A DNA stretch of 64,000 nt from Pseudorasbora parva. Lineage: Eukaryota > Chordata > Actinopteri > Cypriniformes > Gobionidae. Within the stretch, counting starts at the first letter, position 1. Every line of letters starts with the position of its first letter. Shown in pieces: positions 36,438 through 48,462 of the stretch. The position numbers and the translations under genes were made by a program. Location of the stretch: NCBI RefSeq assembly GCF_024679245.1, contig NC_090185.1, forward strand, positions 26,414,926 to 26,478,925, given 5' to 3'. The notes below the pieces were generated by a model. That model made no database searches. It was given only the letters and a program-made list of their open reading frames with translations, and was not told the origin of the DNA.

Positions 36438-38342
36438 GTCAAGAGCATGGTTGTGTGCAAGCTATACAACAAGGAATTCGCGTATCACCGCAGCACATTG
36501 AGCCTCAAATATCACAAAAATGCTTTTGCTAAACTGGCAAACATGCACTGGTCTGCTGGACTGAAATAAATAAACAATATTTTGTTGATTAAGCTTATGT
36601 ATTCAGTCATTATTCAATGGTATACTAAAAATACATGTAAAAAAAATTACTTCTCATTGTTCTCAGGTCAAATATTTATATGCAATTAAAATGTGATTAA
36701 TTAATTACAAAGCCTCTAATTAATTAGATTATTTTTTTTAATCGAGTCGCGGCCCTAATTTCTATATTATATTTTAATCTGTTATATTTTAAAATATATG
36801 ACAGACAGTGTACATTAGATTATTTCATATTTACCATGTATACAATATATATGATAATTATATACTATGTAATATAAATCAATATATTTAAGACATATGT
36901 TCCCATATAAATCTGATTATATTATCCAGTACATTGAGGTATATTATCTCATATAATTTTACATATATATTTACATATATATACAATGACTCTTCCAATA
37001 TATAATTTCATATATTGTAGGATATATTTCAATATACATAGCAATATATTGAATAGTATAATGATATGTATTTAGTCAATATATGAAAACGGCAATAATT
37101 GCAGTATTGTCCCATATATTGCAATATATGACTTGCATATATAATATATTATTATATAATATATCATATGATATATTACCATGTAAATTTCACAATATAT
37201 GGAGACACATGAAATATATTGTCAACTAATATATTGAGAAATATATTGTCAACTAATATATTGAGAAATATATTTTTGTTGCGTAAGGGTTTAACCCCTT
37301 TTAAAAGAAATCCTGCAGGTCAAAAAGAACTTTGCTTTTCACCCCCAAGAAAGTACGAGTGCTATCCATTATGGCGCATTTTTTTTAACCTAAATGCCAG
37401 GTAAAGTGTGGTTTTGTTGCTTTACTTGAGAGAAAAAAAGCCATGTGTTGACTTTGAAACAAGAGTATATTTTACATTATATGCATCTGTGGTGAAATTA
37501 CTAGATTTTCGCGTCAGTACATGTTTATTTTAATGCGAACAATGTTCTATCACTTTAATGCAGCAACGCAGCGCAGCGCAGCAAAAAATAGACTCGGTAC
37601 AAAAACGATCCGTGCACTGCTGCAGACGCACCGCTCCTGGAACAGACTGACGGACCGCATCCGCGTGCAGTGTGAAAACTGTAATCCGTTAACATGGGTA
37701 CGGGAAAAAACGCAACGCACACGCACTGCAGACGGAGTGTGTGTGAAACGGGCGTTAGGTCTCATATCCGCGGCTATAAATAGACCACTCGCCGCGGTGA
37801 TGTCTTTTGCCATTTGAATAAGTTGGAAATGTCTGTCTAAATGCTGCGGGGATAGTTTGTGGCTGTTTCTCCTTTTTATCGTCTTGTTGTCGGCGTAAAT
37901 GAGTTGATTGACATGACATTAATTATTCCCGCTGCTGTACCCAACACCATCATAGCTTACAAAGAATCCAAAGTTCACCCAAACACCAGACCTGTTGGTT
38001 ATTGGAGGATCTTCTATTTCTGGTTTGTTAAACGCAATAGCCATTTTGCCACGAGCATTCAGCGCGTAGCCTACTGAGTAAGCGAGCACCTGACTGAGCA
38101 GCCTAAAACATTTGGTGTTTTTTTTTTCTTTCACTTCGGCGGGGTCAGGAGCATTGGCTGTTATGTCGTTTTGGTTATTGGGCTAGCATGTTGAACGCAT
38201 ATTATTATATTTCACACACTTTTTTTATTTTCCAAATCTAATTAATTAGTCCAAGAACCGTTCGGTACATGATGCGTACCGCGTACCGAACCGAAAGCCT
38301 CGTACCGAACGGTTCAATACGAATACGCGTATCGTTACACCC

Positions 38343-38442
<100 letters not shown>

Positions 38443-38485
38443 ATACAGCTGCAAATAAATATTTGAACACCTGAGAAAATCAATG

Positions 38486-39890
38486 TTAATATTTGGTACA
38501 GTAGCCTTTGTTTGCAATTACAGAGGTCAAACGTTTCCTGTAGGTTTTCACCAGGTTTGCACACACTGCAGGAGGGATTTTGGCCCACTCGTCCACATAG
38601 ATCTTCTCAAACACGTTTAGTGGAATTATGACCAAAAAGTTCTATTTTGGTCTCATCTGACCACATGACTTTCTCCCATGACTCCTCTGGATCATCCAAA
38701 TGGTCATTGGCAAACTTAAGACGGGCCTGGACATGTGATGGTTTAAGCAGGGAAATCTTCCCTGCAATGCATGATTTCAAACCATGACGTCTTAGTGTAT
38801 TACCAACAGTAACCTTGGAAACCGTGGTCCCAGCTCTTTTCAGGTCATTGTCCAGCTCCTCCCGTGTAGTTCTGGGCTGATTTCTCACCTTTCTTAAGAT
38901 CATTGAGATCCCACGAGGTGAGATCTTGCATGGAGCTAGCCTGACGTGGTCATACTCAATTCTAGTCAGAATATGAGTCTGAAACTGCTCCATTGGGCTG
39001 TGATTATGGGGCGTGTTTCAACCGAACCAGGAAAGACATCAATTGGATAGACCTACAACCAATCAGAGCAACGAAGGGACGCATTGTCAAATGTCAACAG
39101 AGTTCAACTGCACTGTGTTGCCAAGTCCACGTTTTTTTCCGCAGGTTCTTTTCTATGTCGCGGGTTGAAGCGACTATTATGTGATATATAGACCCATGAG
39201 TGCGAATTTTAGCAGGCAACCTTGCCAAAATAACACATTTTACCCCCCAAACACATTTTTTTTCTCCGGAGAACCCCCCGAGAAGCTATTGTTTAGGGCT
39301 AGTAGTTGGCTCGTTTTGTTGTAAAAACTTGGCAACCCTGTCTGCACGCGCCCTGAAATCAGGCTGGAATACACAATCTTTGCCAGTGTTGTAAAATAAT
39401 TTAATGATACACAGAGTACTTACCCAACATGATCATCATTTCTGAGAGAAATTGTGAAGGTGAATGCATATACAAACAAGCTCTCCATTTAGGATTCAAA
39501 CAAATATAATCCAAGCCCCTTTGATGACGTGCATGATTATGTTACTATTAATCATCTGTCCATCATCTAAAGCCCGCCCTTGATGATTTCATTAGTCCGA
39601 AGAGTTTCTGTTCGGAGATAATTACTCCTCTATGGAGCAAGGCCAGACCGAATTGCCCGACCTAAAAATGTGGGCGGGGCTAAGTTCAGCTGGCATCCAG
39701 GCTAGCATGGAGCCCCACTCCTAGGGAGATTGACAGTCATGTTTAGCTTCTTCCATTTTCTAATGATTGCTCCAACAGTGGACCTTTTTTCACCAAGCTG
39801 CATGGTCATTTCCCCATAGCCCTTTCCAGCCTTGTGGAGGTGTACAATTTTGTCTCTAATGTCTTTGGACAGCTCTTTGGTCTTGGCCAT
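38486..39890 (-). pseudogene. Tc1 transposase, interrupted by hAT-like insertion and internally deleted
   Basis: On the minus strand [20 protein letters not shown] starts the helix-turn-helix domain and reads to [10 protein letters not shown] 769-base insertion follows, after which the frame resumes with [14 protein letters not shown] through [20 protein letters not shown]. It then jumps, after a deletion, directly to a C-terminal segment ([20 protein letters not shown]) that ends normally in CTKY. The first catalytic Asp (SDETK) remains. The segment carrying the second Asp and the Glu is deleted. Without the insertion the first half would still be one open frame, so the insertion is fairly recent relative to the deletion or similar in age. 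Confidence 0.9.
38937..39705. mobile_element. hAT-like MITE inside the Tc1, 769 bp
   Basis: CATGGAGC occurs at 38929-38936 and 39706-39713. The ends are TAGCCTG and CAGGCTAG. Subterminal sequence includes GGGGCGTGTTTC and GGGCGGGGCTAAG. It interrupts the transposase frame at GAPC. No transposase of its own was found. Confidence 0.85.
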
Positions 39891-40260
39891 GTTAGTAGTT
39901 TGATTCTTACTGATTGTATGGGGTGGACAGGTGTCTTTAGGCAGCTAACAACCTCAAACAGGTGCATCTAATTTAGAATAATAAATGGAGTGGAGGTGGA
40001 CATTTTAAAGGCAGACTAACAGGTCTTTGAGTGTCAGAATTCTAGCTGATAGACAGGTGTTCAAATACTTATTTGCAGCTGCATCATACAAATACATAGT
40101 TAAAAAATCTAATATTGGGATTTCTGGATTTTATTTTTTTTGGATTATGCCTATCACAGTGGACATGTACCTACGATGACAATTCCAGACCCCTCCATGA
40201 TTTCCAAGTGGGAGAACTTTCAAAATAACAGGGTGTTCAAATGCTTATTTTCCTCACTCA

Positions 40261-41784
40261 TATATTTATATGTTTACTATTTTATGTATTATAAGATTTG
40301 TATATATATACACTGTGTAATAAGATCTTTCTGACACATACAGTACAGTACTTTGCTACTGAATTGATATAAACAACTTTAAATAGTATCAAGTAATTTG
40401 ATTATGTTATTGCTTACATTACATTATTGCAAACATAGATTGTTTATCAAAACTTACAGTTGTCAGACCATCTTAAATAATTTACATTCACAAGCTATAA
40501 AGACATCACAACTTCCACATATGTGTCCCACGACTTTGTAAAACAATATATTGTGATTGTTGCTGCCTACAGTCTAAAGGCCCGCATTGAAGTACAAAAC
40601 AACTTCTCCTTATGTGCTAAATGAATGCTTTACAGTAATTGAAAATGACACCTTGTGGGAGATAAATGCCGTACACATTACACATCGGGGTTTGTTGCTG
40701 GACTATTTATGGCCAAAGCTTCTGACACTGGTAGGTTATGACAGCGAGAGCACAGTAACCAAGGAAACAAGGAAACAGGCCTTCCTTAGCTCAGGTTGCA
40801 CAAGTGAGGATCGATAAATCACCGTGGCCAGGACAGAGGCTTAAGTCAGGAGAAAGGAGAATAAAGTGCTTTTGTTGGCTTTTCCAGTTTGGCGAGCTCA
40901 AGATAATCTGCTATTCTTGTGAATTTTCACTTTAAGGGTAGGCCCGGATAGATCCGGGCCACCGAAGTCTGCAAACAGTCATATTCTTTTGTTTTATTTT
41001 TGGAGATTGAGCCACCTAGCCACTGTCTGGATCAATATTTATTCAGTCCACGCGGTGAGCACATGCTGCTCAATGATATGCAAAATGTAAAAAAGATTAC
41101 AATAGGCAAATTCAATCCAAGCTATTGTGATGATCTTGGAATGCGAAAATCCCTTTCAGTATTCTGGGACTGTCTGTGAAGTCAGTGTGCAATTGCTTTT
41201 ATCTCTGTCTTTGGGGTGTGTGTGTGTGTGTGTGCGGGGGGTGTTGGCCTCAGTAAGAATGAAAGAAGGCTAAAATAGCCCTGAGCTATCCAACATCAGT
41301 GGTCTTCAGCTTAACGTATTTAACGCGTTAAAAATATTTTATGCAATTAACGCAGCATCCGTTTTTCTTTCATCCTCTGGCGTTACATTGCTATAGTCTA
41401 GCGTATACACATAAGAGCAGTCCTAAATTAGTTAAATAATGTCTTAAATGAACTTAAAGAGTTAGAAAATGAGATGCGCATGACAGCACGTCACATCCGG
41501 GTCATGTTCGGCAGCGGCAGATCTTAAAGTGACAGCGGCCTAATAAAACAGTTGCTGTGATGTCTGTCATTAATCTTAATCAAAGAACAAAGGTAACAGA
41601 GAACTGTGTAGCTTACTAAGGATTAATCTATATTAAATTGATTATTTAAAAGTGTTAAGAGTTTATCCAATTTCTGTACATGTCTAATGGGTGTGAAGGG
41701 CACCGGTAAATATGACATTTATTTTAAGATTTAGTTTTAATGTTTTAATTTCACTTGTTATTTTTGAAAGCCTAATCATTTCGA
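40261..41784. other. Non-coding stretch; weak hAT remnant
   Basis: No gene found. About 40560-41200 is unique and GC-balanced, with a short GGCCCGGATAGATCCGGGCC near-palindrome near 40942. A (TG)n run lies at 41217-41234. Around 41310-41350 the word TTAACGCGTTAA recalls the ends of the hAT remnant at 35076, suggesting a worn relative. Confidence 0.35.
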
Positions 41785-42633
41785 AATTGCTCGATTGGAT
41801 TGAGGTCTGGGGAATCTGAAGGCCAAGTCAAGACCTCGACTCGTTTTTGTGCTCCTCAAACCATTCCTGAACTGTTTTTGCTTTGTGGCAGAGCATTTTA
41901 TCCTGCTGAAAGAGCCACAGGCACCAGGGAATACCGTTTCCATGAAAGGGTGTACGAGGTCAGCAACAATGCTTCAGAAGGTGGTCCGTGTCAAAGTAAC
42001 ATCCACATGAATAGCAGGACCCAAGGTTTTTCAGCAGAACATTGTCCAAAGCATCACACTGCCTCCACCGGCTTGCCTTCTTCCCATAGTGCATCCAGGT
42101 GCCATGTGTTCCTCAGGTAAGTGACACACACGCACCCAGACATACACGTGATGTAAAAGAAAATGTGATTCATCAGACCAGGCCGCATTCTTCTATAGCT
42201 TTGTGGTCCAGTTCTGATGCTCATGTGCATCGTTGGTGCTTTCTGTGGTGGACAGGGGTCAGCATGGGCACCCTGACTGGTCCTCGGCTATGCAGCCCCA
42301 TACGCAACAAACTGCGATGCACTGTGTATTCTGACACCTTTCTATCAGAACCAGCATTAACGCCTTGAGCAATTTGAGCTACAGTAGCTCGTCTGTATGA
42401 TCGGACCACACAGGTCAGCCTTCACTCCCCACGTGCATCAATGACCCTGTCGCCGGTTCTCCACTGTTCCTCTTGGAGCACTTTTGATAGATACTGACCA
42501 CTGCAGACCGGGAACACCCCACAAGAGCTGCAGTTTTGGAGATGCCATGACCCAGTCGTCTAGCCATCCCAACTTGACCCTTGTCAAACTCGCTCAAATC
42601 CTTACGCTTGCCCATTTTTCCTGCTTCTAACAT
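41785..42633 (-). pseudogene. Tc1 transposase, truncated and frameshifted
   Basis: Minus strand: [20 protein letters not shown] and [20 protein letters not shown] form the first helix-turn-helix. In a second frame come MVRSYRRATVAQIAQGVNAG and LLRMGLHSRGPVRVPML. Further frames contain the DES and QAGGGSVMLW-type motifs. The sequence ends at PDLNPIEQ, where the element is truncated, so the protein lacks its C-terminus. The second catalytic Asp motif is degraded. It is inactive. Confidence 0.85.
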
Positions 42634-42740
42634 ATCAACTTTGAGGACAAAATGTTAATCCAAAACAATATTAATACAAAATGTAAAAAAAAAGATAATG
42701 TTATCCACTTCACCTGTCAGTGGTCATATTGGTATGCCAG

Positions 42741-42748
<8 letters not shown>
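41785..42748 (-). mobile_element. Tc1-like fragment, truncated at the transposase C-terminus
   Basis: The right side keeps the Tc1-type terminus CACTTCACCTGTCAGTGGTC, running into GCCAGATCTGTG beside the (TG)n-(TA)n tract. The left side is cut inside the transposase, at the region encoding the last catalytic motif. No left inverted repeat was found. Confidence 0.75.

Positions 42749-42830
<82 letters not shown>
42744..42830. repeat. (TG)n-(TA)n compound microsatellite
   Basis: A short TG run (42744-42757) passes into pure TA, which stops at the hAT-like terminus at 42831. Confidence 0.95.
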
Positions 42831-42833
<3 letters not shown>

Positions 42834-43440
42834 GGCTGTAACGATATGCGATATGAAATCGAAATCGCAATACGCAGGTCCACGAACCTGTATCGCGATC
42901 TGAGAAGGCAGAATCGCGACACACCCCTTCCAACTCCCAGAATTATCCTTCCTGTCCAGGTCCAACTTTTAAGTCAGCAGTATGGCAACATTTCAGCTAC
43001 CCGGTGGAGAACAAGGATGGCAATCGTGTAGTTGACAAGACCCACACAATTTGCCGTAAATGTTTCAAGAAGCTTCCCCAACCGGCTGGCAAAGTGGTGT
43101 GAGCGTGGCGTTTCTGTTGCGTGTCATCTGCGGGGCGGCTGCGTGGCGTTTTCTCTTTCTTTGCACACCAGAAGCGTGTCTGACGCGGCGCTTCTGTTGG
43201 TATTGATGTACAGGAGGCCCTATACTTCATGTTAAATATATATTGCCTATTGGTACCACAAAGAAAACGTCGGCAGTAGCCTATTGACCATACAGATATA
43301 TGGTATTGACGGCAAAATAGGCTACAGAATACTGTACAGAATAAAACTGTTTTGTCCCCCCCATATCGAGGTTTGTATCGTACCGTGGGTCAAAAATCGT
43401 GATACGAACCGAATCGTGGGTTTGGTGTATCGTTACAGCC

Positions 43441-43443
<3 letters not shown>
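42831..43443. mobile_element. hAT-like element, 613 bp, inside (TA)n
   Basis: The left end is TAGGGCTGTAACGATATGCG. The right end, read on the other strand, is TAGGGCTGTAACGATACACC, giving 16 identical terminal bases. ATATATAT on both sides may be the 8-bp duplication but lies in the repeat. The interior is GC-richer (43050-43200) without a recognisable transposase. Confidence 0.85.

Positions 43444-43495
<52 letters not shown>
43444..43495. repeat. (TA)n microsatellite
   Basis: About 52 bases of TA directly following the hAT-like right end. Confidence 0.95.
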
Positions 43496-43500
<5 letters not shown>

Positions 43501-44562
43501 AACACTTCAATCACATGGAATGTTTTCATTGCTATTTTTTATTAAAGGAGATTTTAGGCTTAATAAGTATTAAAAACCTTCCATGGTAGTGCTGCTATAA
43601 TACCTGTGCCATTTACATAACACCCTCTTTTTTAAAATATAAAGTGTTATAAATGTCAACATCATCTGTCAGGACTGTCAGGCAATACATGAAATCATTT
43701 TATACTGAAAGCTATTTAACTGTTATTCCTTTGCTTAATTTTCTTACTGGACCAGTGAAACCCCTGATGTTTTAAGAGGTGTATGTAAATGATAACAAGT
43801 TATATTTTTACCCGAGCCTTGAATTTTGTTTAGCTTGACACCTGCTATGGAGAATAATTTTCATCACAGTATAATTATTATTATGTAATTGCACTGAATT
43901 GTCTTGTTCAATCCACATTCTGGTTTTTTTATGTTTGATTTAACGCAGATTACCCATCCTTTTTTGAGTGCACTTAAAAAACACTCCACGGCACAATTAA
44001 TTAATGATACGTTCCAGAATGGCCCTGAGTAAAAAGCTGCAGTTTCTGTGCCTTCAGGGAAATTCATGCATCATTCAGATCACTCTTCCCATCTTTACGC
44101 CTGACTGTCCTGGTGTCCTTTGTATTGTGGACCTCCCACCATAACGCACATTCCCGGAGTCAATGGGGTATGGAAAACTCATCATTTTGAGACTTTTCTC
44201 AGTTCGGCAGACAGACCGGGGAGGACTATACTACAGGAAGACGCAGAACCCTGTCAACCGCCACCTGTTACGGCCCACATTTCAGACACTTCCTGAGCCA
44301 CAGAGCACAGAAGGTAGGTGTCATCGGGTTGTGAAAACACCTCTCACACGCCAGCATCAGAAACACCACATCAGACTTGGAGAAATGGGTGTGATATAAT
44401 GAGCAGTCCATATTAATGACCCTGGCACAGTCCTGTTTAATCAGCCTTGTAGAGGTGCAATCTATGGAGCTTACAGTGAGCAATAAAGTCCTGTGGGCCA
44501 CCAAGATCCGCCAATAGATTTACATTCGTAGAGATTAGCATGTGTGAAACTTCCACTCTACA
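43496..44562. other. Non-coding stretch, nothing recognised
   Basis: No gene found. The part from about 43900 to 44500 is unique and moderately GC-balanced. The frames on both strands are short and unsupported. Confidence 0.35.
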
Positions 44563-47284
44563 CTGTAAAAAGTGCTACACCCTCAAAGTAGGGTTTATAT
44601 ATTTAAAATAGTTATACTCTAGTTTATTTTATTTGTTTTATACTAAAGAGAATCAAAATACTTCCTCTTTACTTAAAATTTATCAGTTTTTATATAAAAA
44701 AAATATTTTAAATAAAACCATTGCAATTTATTTGGGTAGTTATTTGTATGTGGTTATTGTGTACAAGAAATGTTATAAAAGTGAGTTACACAATTTATTT
44801 GAGCTGCGTTGTCGATGTGGCAGGTGTGTTCATCAAACGTAAATATTTTACATTTTATAAGTTGGCATTATCCCTTTTTCTCTGGCGCGAGGGGACTTGC
44901 CCAGGCAGATGCAGTATCTCCCTCGGCACTTCAACTGATCATTCGATGCAGCGGATCTGAGTTTCAGGAACTGATTAACACGGTAAGTTGAACAAATTTA
45001 GCCAAATGACTGGTAATGTAAAGTCACGCGAAATCGCTTACTCCAGGGAGCTGAGGTTAGGTTTGCAAATTGTAGGCTACTGTGTAGCTAGCTATCCTGC
45101 ACACATGGCAAGCTAAGATAGCTGCACAGTGCGGTCGATCGGCAGACAACAGTTAACGTTAATAAGTTAATATGAAATTAATAAGTGCTGTAGTCATGCC
45201 TACTATGTGTTTTACATCATTGCCTGTTATCATCGCCACTGTAACAACATTCAGGAGGGGCGTGTTTAAAAATGCAGATAGGTAGGTAATAATTCATTGC
45301 ACAAATGCCCTCAGTTATATTTTTATATTGCACAGATTCAATTTCGGGATCATATGCGATCGAAACAGTAGCAATTTCAAGACAATAGTTCAATAGTTGT
45401 GCAGGCAAATAAGGGAAAGTAAAACGCGGGACTCTGGAATCAGTGATTATGTTAGTATACTTTTGCATTACTAATTCAGATGCAAAGTTTAGATTTTATA
45501 GAGGTATGCTTAGTAGACTATCTGTTTTTAGAGATTTTATCCACTTTTTTAATGCTATGTAGTCGATTATTGACAGATTTGTGGTTGAAAAACCCTACAA
45601 CTTCTAACCCATAAATAAGTTGCATTTAACACAGATTTTTAACCTTATTCTAACATGCATTTTCCTGGTCTTTAGATACCCAAGCGCTTTTGTTACATGG
45701 AGTCTTCAAGCTTCACATCCAGGTAAGAAACACTGCAAAATAGATACACGGCTATAACTCATCACACGGCTAAAGAATACAGTGCAGAATGCACTAAGTC
45801 AACAACAGTATCTTTTTTGTGCTGTGCCACATTCAGAAAAATTATGAGAAAAATTCTGGAATGTTTTCATTAAAAAGCTTAATTTCTTTTTGACTTAAGA
45901 TAGAAGGACATGGACATCTTGGATGACATGGGGGTGAGTAAAATTATCAGGAATTTTTTTATTTGAAAGTAGACTATTCCTTTATTAAGGGGATGACCAA
46001 TCAGGTACATGCAAATACGATTGCATTGTTTTATTGTAATGGATCATTTGAACCAGGAAAAGCAACACTCATGGTACAGTATCATGATAGTTTAGTACCC
46101 ATACTCAATGGCATTGTCATGATAGACTTCACTCTGGTCTCATGCTCTAGTCACAGTATCCATCTAGTATCCACCACTTTTACCAACAAAAATTAAATTT
46201 TGACTTTGTGTCTTATCTGTCTTCTACCTGTCTGCTATATGCATGTAATTTACAGTTTGTCTGACCAAAATCTTTATCTTTTTTTTGTCTCCACCAATAG
46301 AGTCGTGATGAAACCGAGGTGCATATTGAGCTTGGCAGTTTTAGCCCACGGAAAATGTACATGTGCCATCAACCCGACACAATTTGAATGATCATAGAAG
46401 GACAGCCCGTGGTCAGAGGTGTGCCAAACCTGTCGAAAGCCTGCTGCCTCCTGTTTGGACTTACCTATGCCCTTGACCTTAAGTATCCCTAAAAACTGAT
46501 GTATACATTTGAGCTATATCAGTGGCTCTTTGTTGGACTGATACTTAATGTGGACTTTGGACTGTGTTCTGTTTTCTCATTACCTCATGAGGTATATAAT
46601 CAACACCGTTGTGTCCAATGTGATGTTATGGCTTAAATTTACCTTTATCTAAACATTGCAGATTGGGCAGTTTGGATATTTTACTTTACTCTTCAGAACA
46701 GGTGAAAAATACACATATACAGTGTTTGTTTTATATTATTGTGTACATGTGCAAGCCACATTTATTGGCTGTTTTGTAGTCACTGTTAAAAGTGACACTG
46801 GTTGACATTAAATAAATATTATTGTCTTCAGTCTATCTTCCCATCTTTTTTTTCTTCAATTGAATGTGTAATTGTTATTAACAAAGTCTGATTATGCAAA
46901 GTTAATCACTGTAGTGCTTAGAATATAGACATTTAGATTTATTTGCTGAGATTATAGCTAGGGCTCAATTAAAATGTTTATTCACATGTGATTAGGTTAA
47001 TTTTACTAAGAAAATACATTTCATAAAACCTAATTAAAATGAGTACAGGTTACTTGTAACAACCCACAAATAAGTTACCTGTACTAAGAAAAGTAGGTTT
47101 ATCTAACTGATTAATACTAGTATTATTAGTTAACTCAATTTGATTTTGTTGCGTTTGTATTAAGTAATGTTACAGTGTTTATTATACTTAAAAAATGCTG
47201 CAAGTTGACTCAACTTAAAACATCCAATGCAGCCACTTGCCTCACTTTTTATGAGTTATATATAGGTAGTACTTTTTACAGTGT
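44563..47284 (+). mobile_element. Putative TIR unit carrying a spliced gene module
   Basis: CACTGTAAAAAGTGCTAC at the left is mirrored by GTAGTACTTTTTACAGTG at the right (17 of 18 positions pair). TA lies outside each end. Between them is a gene-like module with introns and a polyadenylation signal, and no transposase. Mechanism and family are unknown to me; Tc1/mariner-like or CACTA-like ends are both possible. A right half of a TTCACCC-type MITE sits in the second intron (about 45880-45985). Confidence 0.5.
44870..46835 (+). pseudogene. Decayed multi-exon gene module, function unknown
   Basis: Three exon-like blocks keep good splice signals: a first block ending at 44982 before GTAAGTTG, a second at 45676-45721 between TTTAG and GTAAGAAAC, and a third from 46303 after CACCAATAG. 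AATAAA at 46811 would end the transcript. In the third block one frame reads RDETEVHIELGSFSPRKMYM and, after an in-frame TGA, IIEGQPVVRGVPNLSKACCL and LFGLTYALDLKYP, then a TAA. From memory this C-terminal string recurs in many uncharacterised, multi-copy fish proteins. The stops, plus a mismatch of phase across exons, make this copy non-coding. It could still be transcribed. I assign no function. Confidence 0.45.
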
Positions 47285-47694
47285 AATTTCCTATTGCCTA
47301 ATCATTAAGTGACCTTGAGCTTTATTTACAATTGATTAATAGGCCCAATGTAAACTATAATCTTCCGGAATACACGATCTGGTGTAGTTTACGCCAACAC
47401 CAGAAGTAAATCTCGTACACGACACCAGAGCTAGTATATTGACCTTACCGGAAGTGATGCGTGTTCCAGGCTGTTGGATATAGCGCTGTATTTGAGGTAA
47501 AAAAGGATATATATACGACTCGATTTCTCACACAAACTGATCGTTTTGTGTCTTAAGATATCAATGTGTCATCACTTTGTGGTGGCACTGTTTGCTTGAT
47601 CCACAGGGACCAGGGTCTAAATTAAGTTTCAGAGTAAAAAAAAAAAAATTAAAGCACTTTTTTAAAGTTCAGGAACTTTCCGGGGTGTGACTTT
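47285..47694. repeat. Dispersed repeat fragment
   Basis: About 47495-47590 resembles 63250-63350, sharing GAGGTAAAAAA, TTTCTCACA and GTGTCTTAAGA(T/C)ATCAATGTGTC. This is a dispersed repeat of unknown family. About 47605-47640 repeats part of the MITE interior at 47765-47795 (CAGGGTCTAAAT). Confidence 0.45.
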
Positions 47695-48462
47695 AGCCGC
47701 GTTTCCACCGCAGGAACTTTACCCAGGAACCAGGAACTTTTGGGTGGTACTCGGTGTGTTTTGACCGCAGGAACCAGGGTCTAAATGAAGTTCCGGGTAA
47801 ATAAATAAATAGTTCTCTTCCATACTCGTTATTCATTTTTTTACAGTCTATTTTTCACCATGTAAACGACCTGACCGATTACTTTTAAGTGTGCGTCCTT
47901 ACATTACGTGACAGCACGCTCATGTTGACAAGAGAGGAAAGCTAATTTTTCTGAGGGGTAAACTTTTTATTTCGTAAGTTATGAAGATAATGTTGGAATA
48001 ATGACACACCGTATATTGCCCCAGGCAGTTTTTACTTTAACTGCGCCTGACAGAAGAATTTTTTTTTCTGAGATGATTATTACACTTTACAACAGATAAA
48101 TAGCTTATATAATACTGTATTAGTCCTGGTGGCCGTCAAGAGTTGCTATGGCTACAGTTAACACTGTCCAGCTGCTGGAGAAAACAGTGTTGACATTTTT
48201 GATGCGGCAGACAAACTGCATGTCACAAAATGATTGCGATTAAGATAACGTTCAGTAAACAGTCCACTAAATCTTTCAATCGGTACAAAAAATGTCATAA
48301 TTTGTTGTAAAAATGTCACGCAAAATGAGTACTGTCCGTCACTGACTTGGAGGAGCAGTCGCGCGCAGTCCTACATCACCGGACTAATCTGCCTAATCTT
48401 CTCGGAACAAAAAAAAGTTACTGGTACAAATTGTTCCTGGTAATTTTGGTGGAAACGGGGCT
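47695..48462. mobile_element. TIR element with AGCCGCGTTTCCACC ends, 768 bp
   Basis: The left end AGCCGCGTTTCCACC is mirrored by GGTGGAAACGGGGCT. The inner repeats GCAGGAACTTTACCCAGGAA and TTCCTGG/GTAATTTT also face each other. TTT flanks both sides. No coding frame. Confidence 0.75.

Larger units (their letters stand above)
35222..36570 (+). pseudogene. BED-finger fragment of hAT transposase, split by insertion
   Basis: BED zinc fingers lie at the N-terminus of many hAT transposases and bind the element ends. Here the plus strand reads GKFCFKKRKNGSVVK up to the insertion at 35412. It resumes at 36438 in the duplicated target with VKSMVVCKLYNKEFAYHRST and LSLKYHKNAF, then stops. The pattern C-x2-[C]...H-x-x-x-x-H is recognisable, but the second Cys position is Tyr. 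No catalytic domain or dimerisation region follows, so this is only a deletion remnant. The reading frame on each side is compatible with one original exon. Confidence 0.6.
35076..36757 (+). mobile_element. hAT element remnant (nest level 3) with perfect 8-bp duplication
   Basis: ATTTCTAT occurs at 35068-35075 and 36758-36765. The ends are TAGGGCCGGGACTTTAACGC and, on the other strand, TAGGGCCGCGACTCGATT. GTTAATTAATTA-type words lie just inside both ends. It retains a broken fragment of a hAT transposase N-terminus with a BED-type finger and is itself interrupted by the hAT MITE at 35412-36437. With that removed it is about 650 bases. Confidence 0.85.
34701..37289. mobile_element. AT-rich TIR element (nest level 2)
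   Basis: The left end CCCTTACGAAACAAAAATAT is mirrored at the right (ATATTTTTGTTGCGTAAGGG) with one mismatch. TTT flanks both sides. The interior outside the nested elements is full of ATATATTGCAATATAT-like self-complementary words, so it should fold extensively. No coding capacity. A 3-bp duplication would suit PIF/Harbinger-type transposition, but that is inference. Confidence 0.75.

Noticed and set aside
41800..42120. 106-residue plus-strand frame
   Set aside because: Antisense shadow of the Tc1 transposase remnant on the minus strand.
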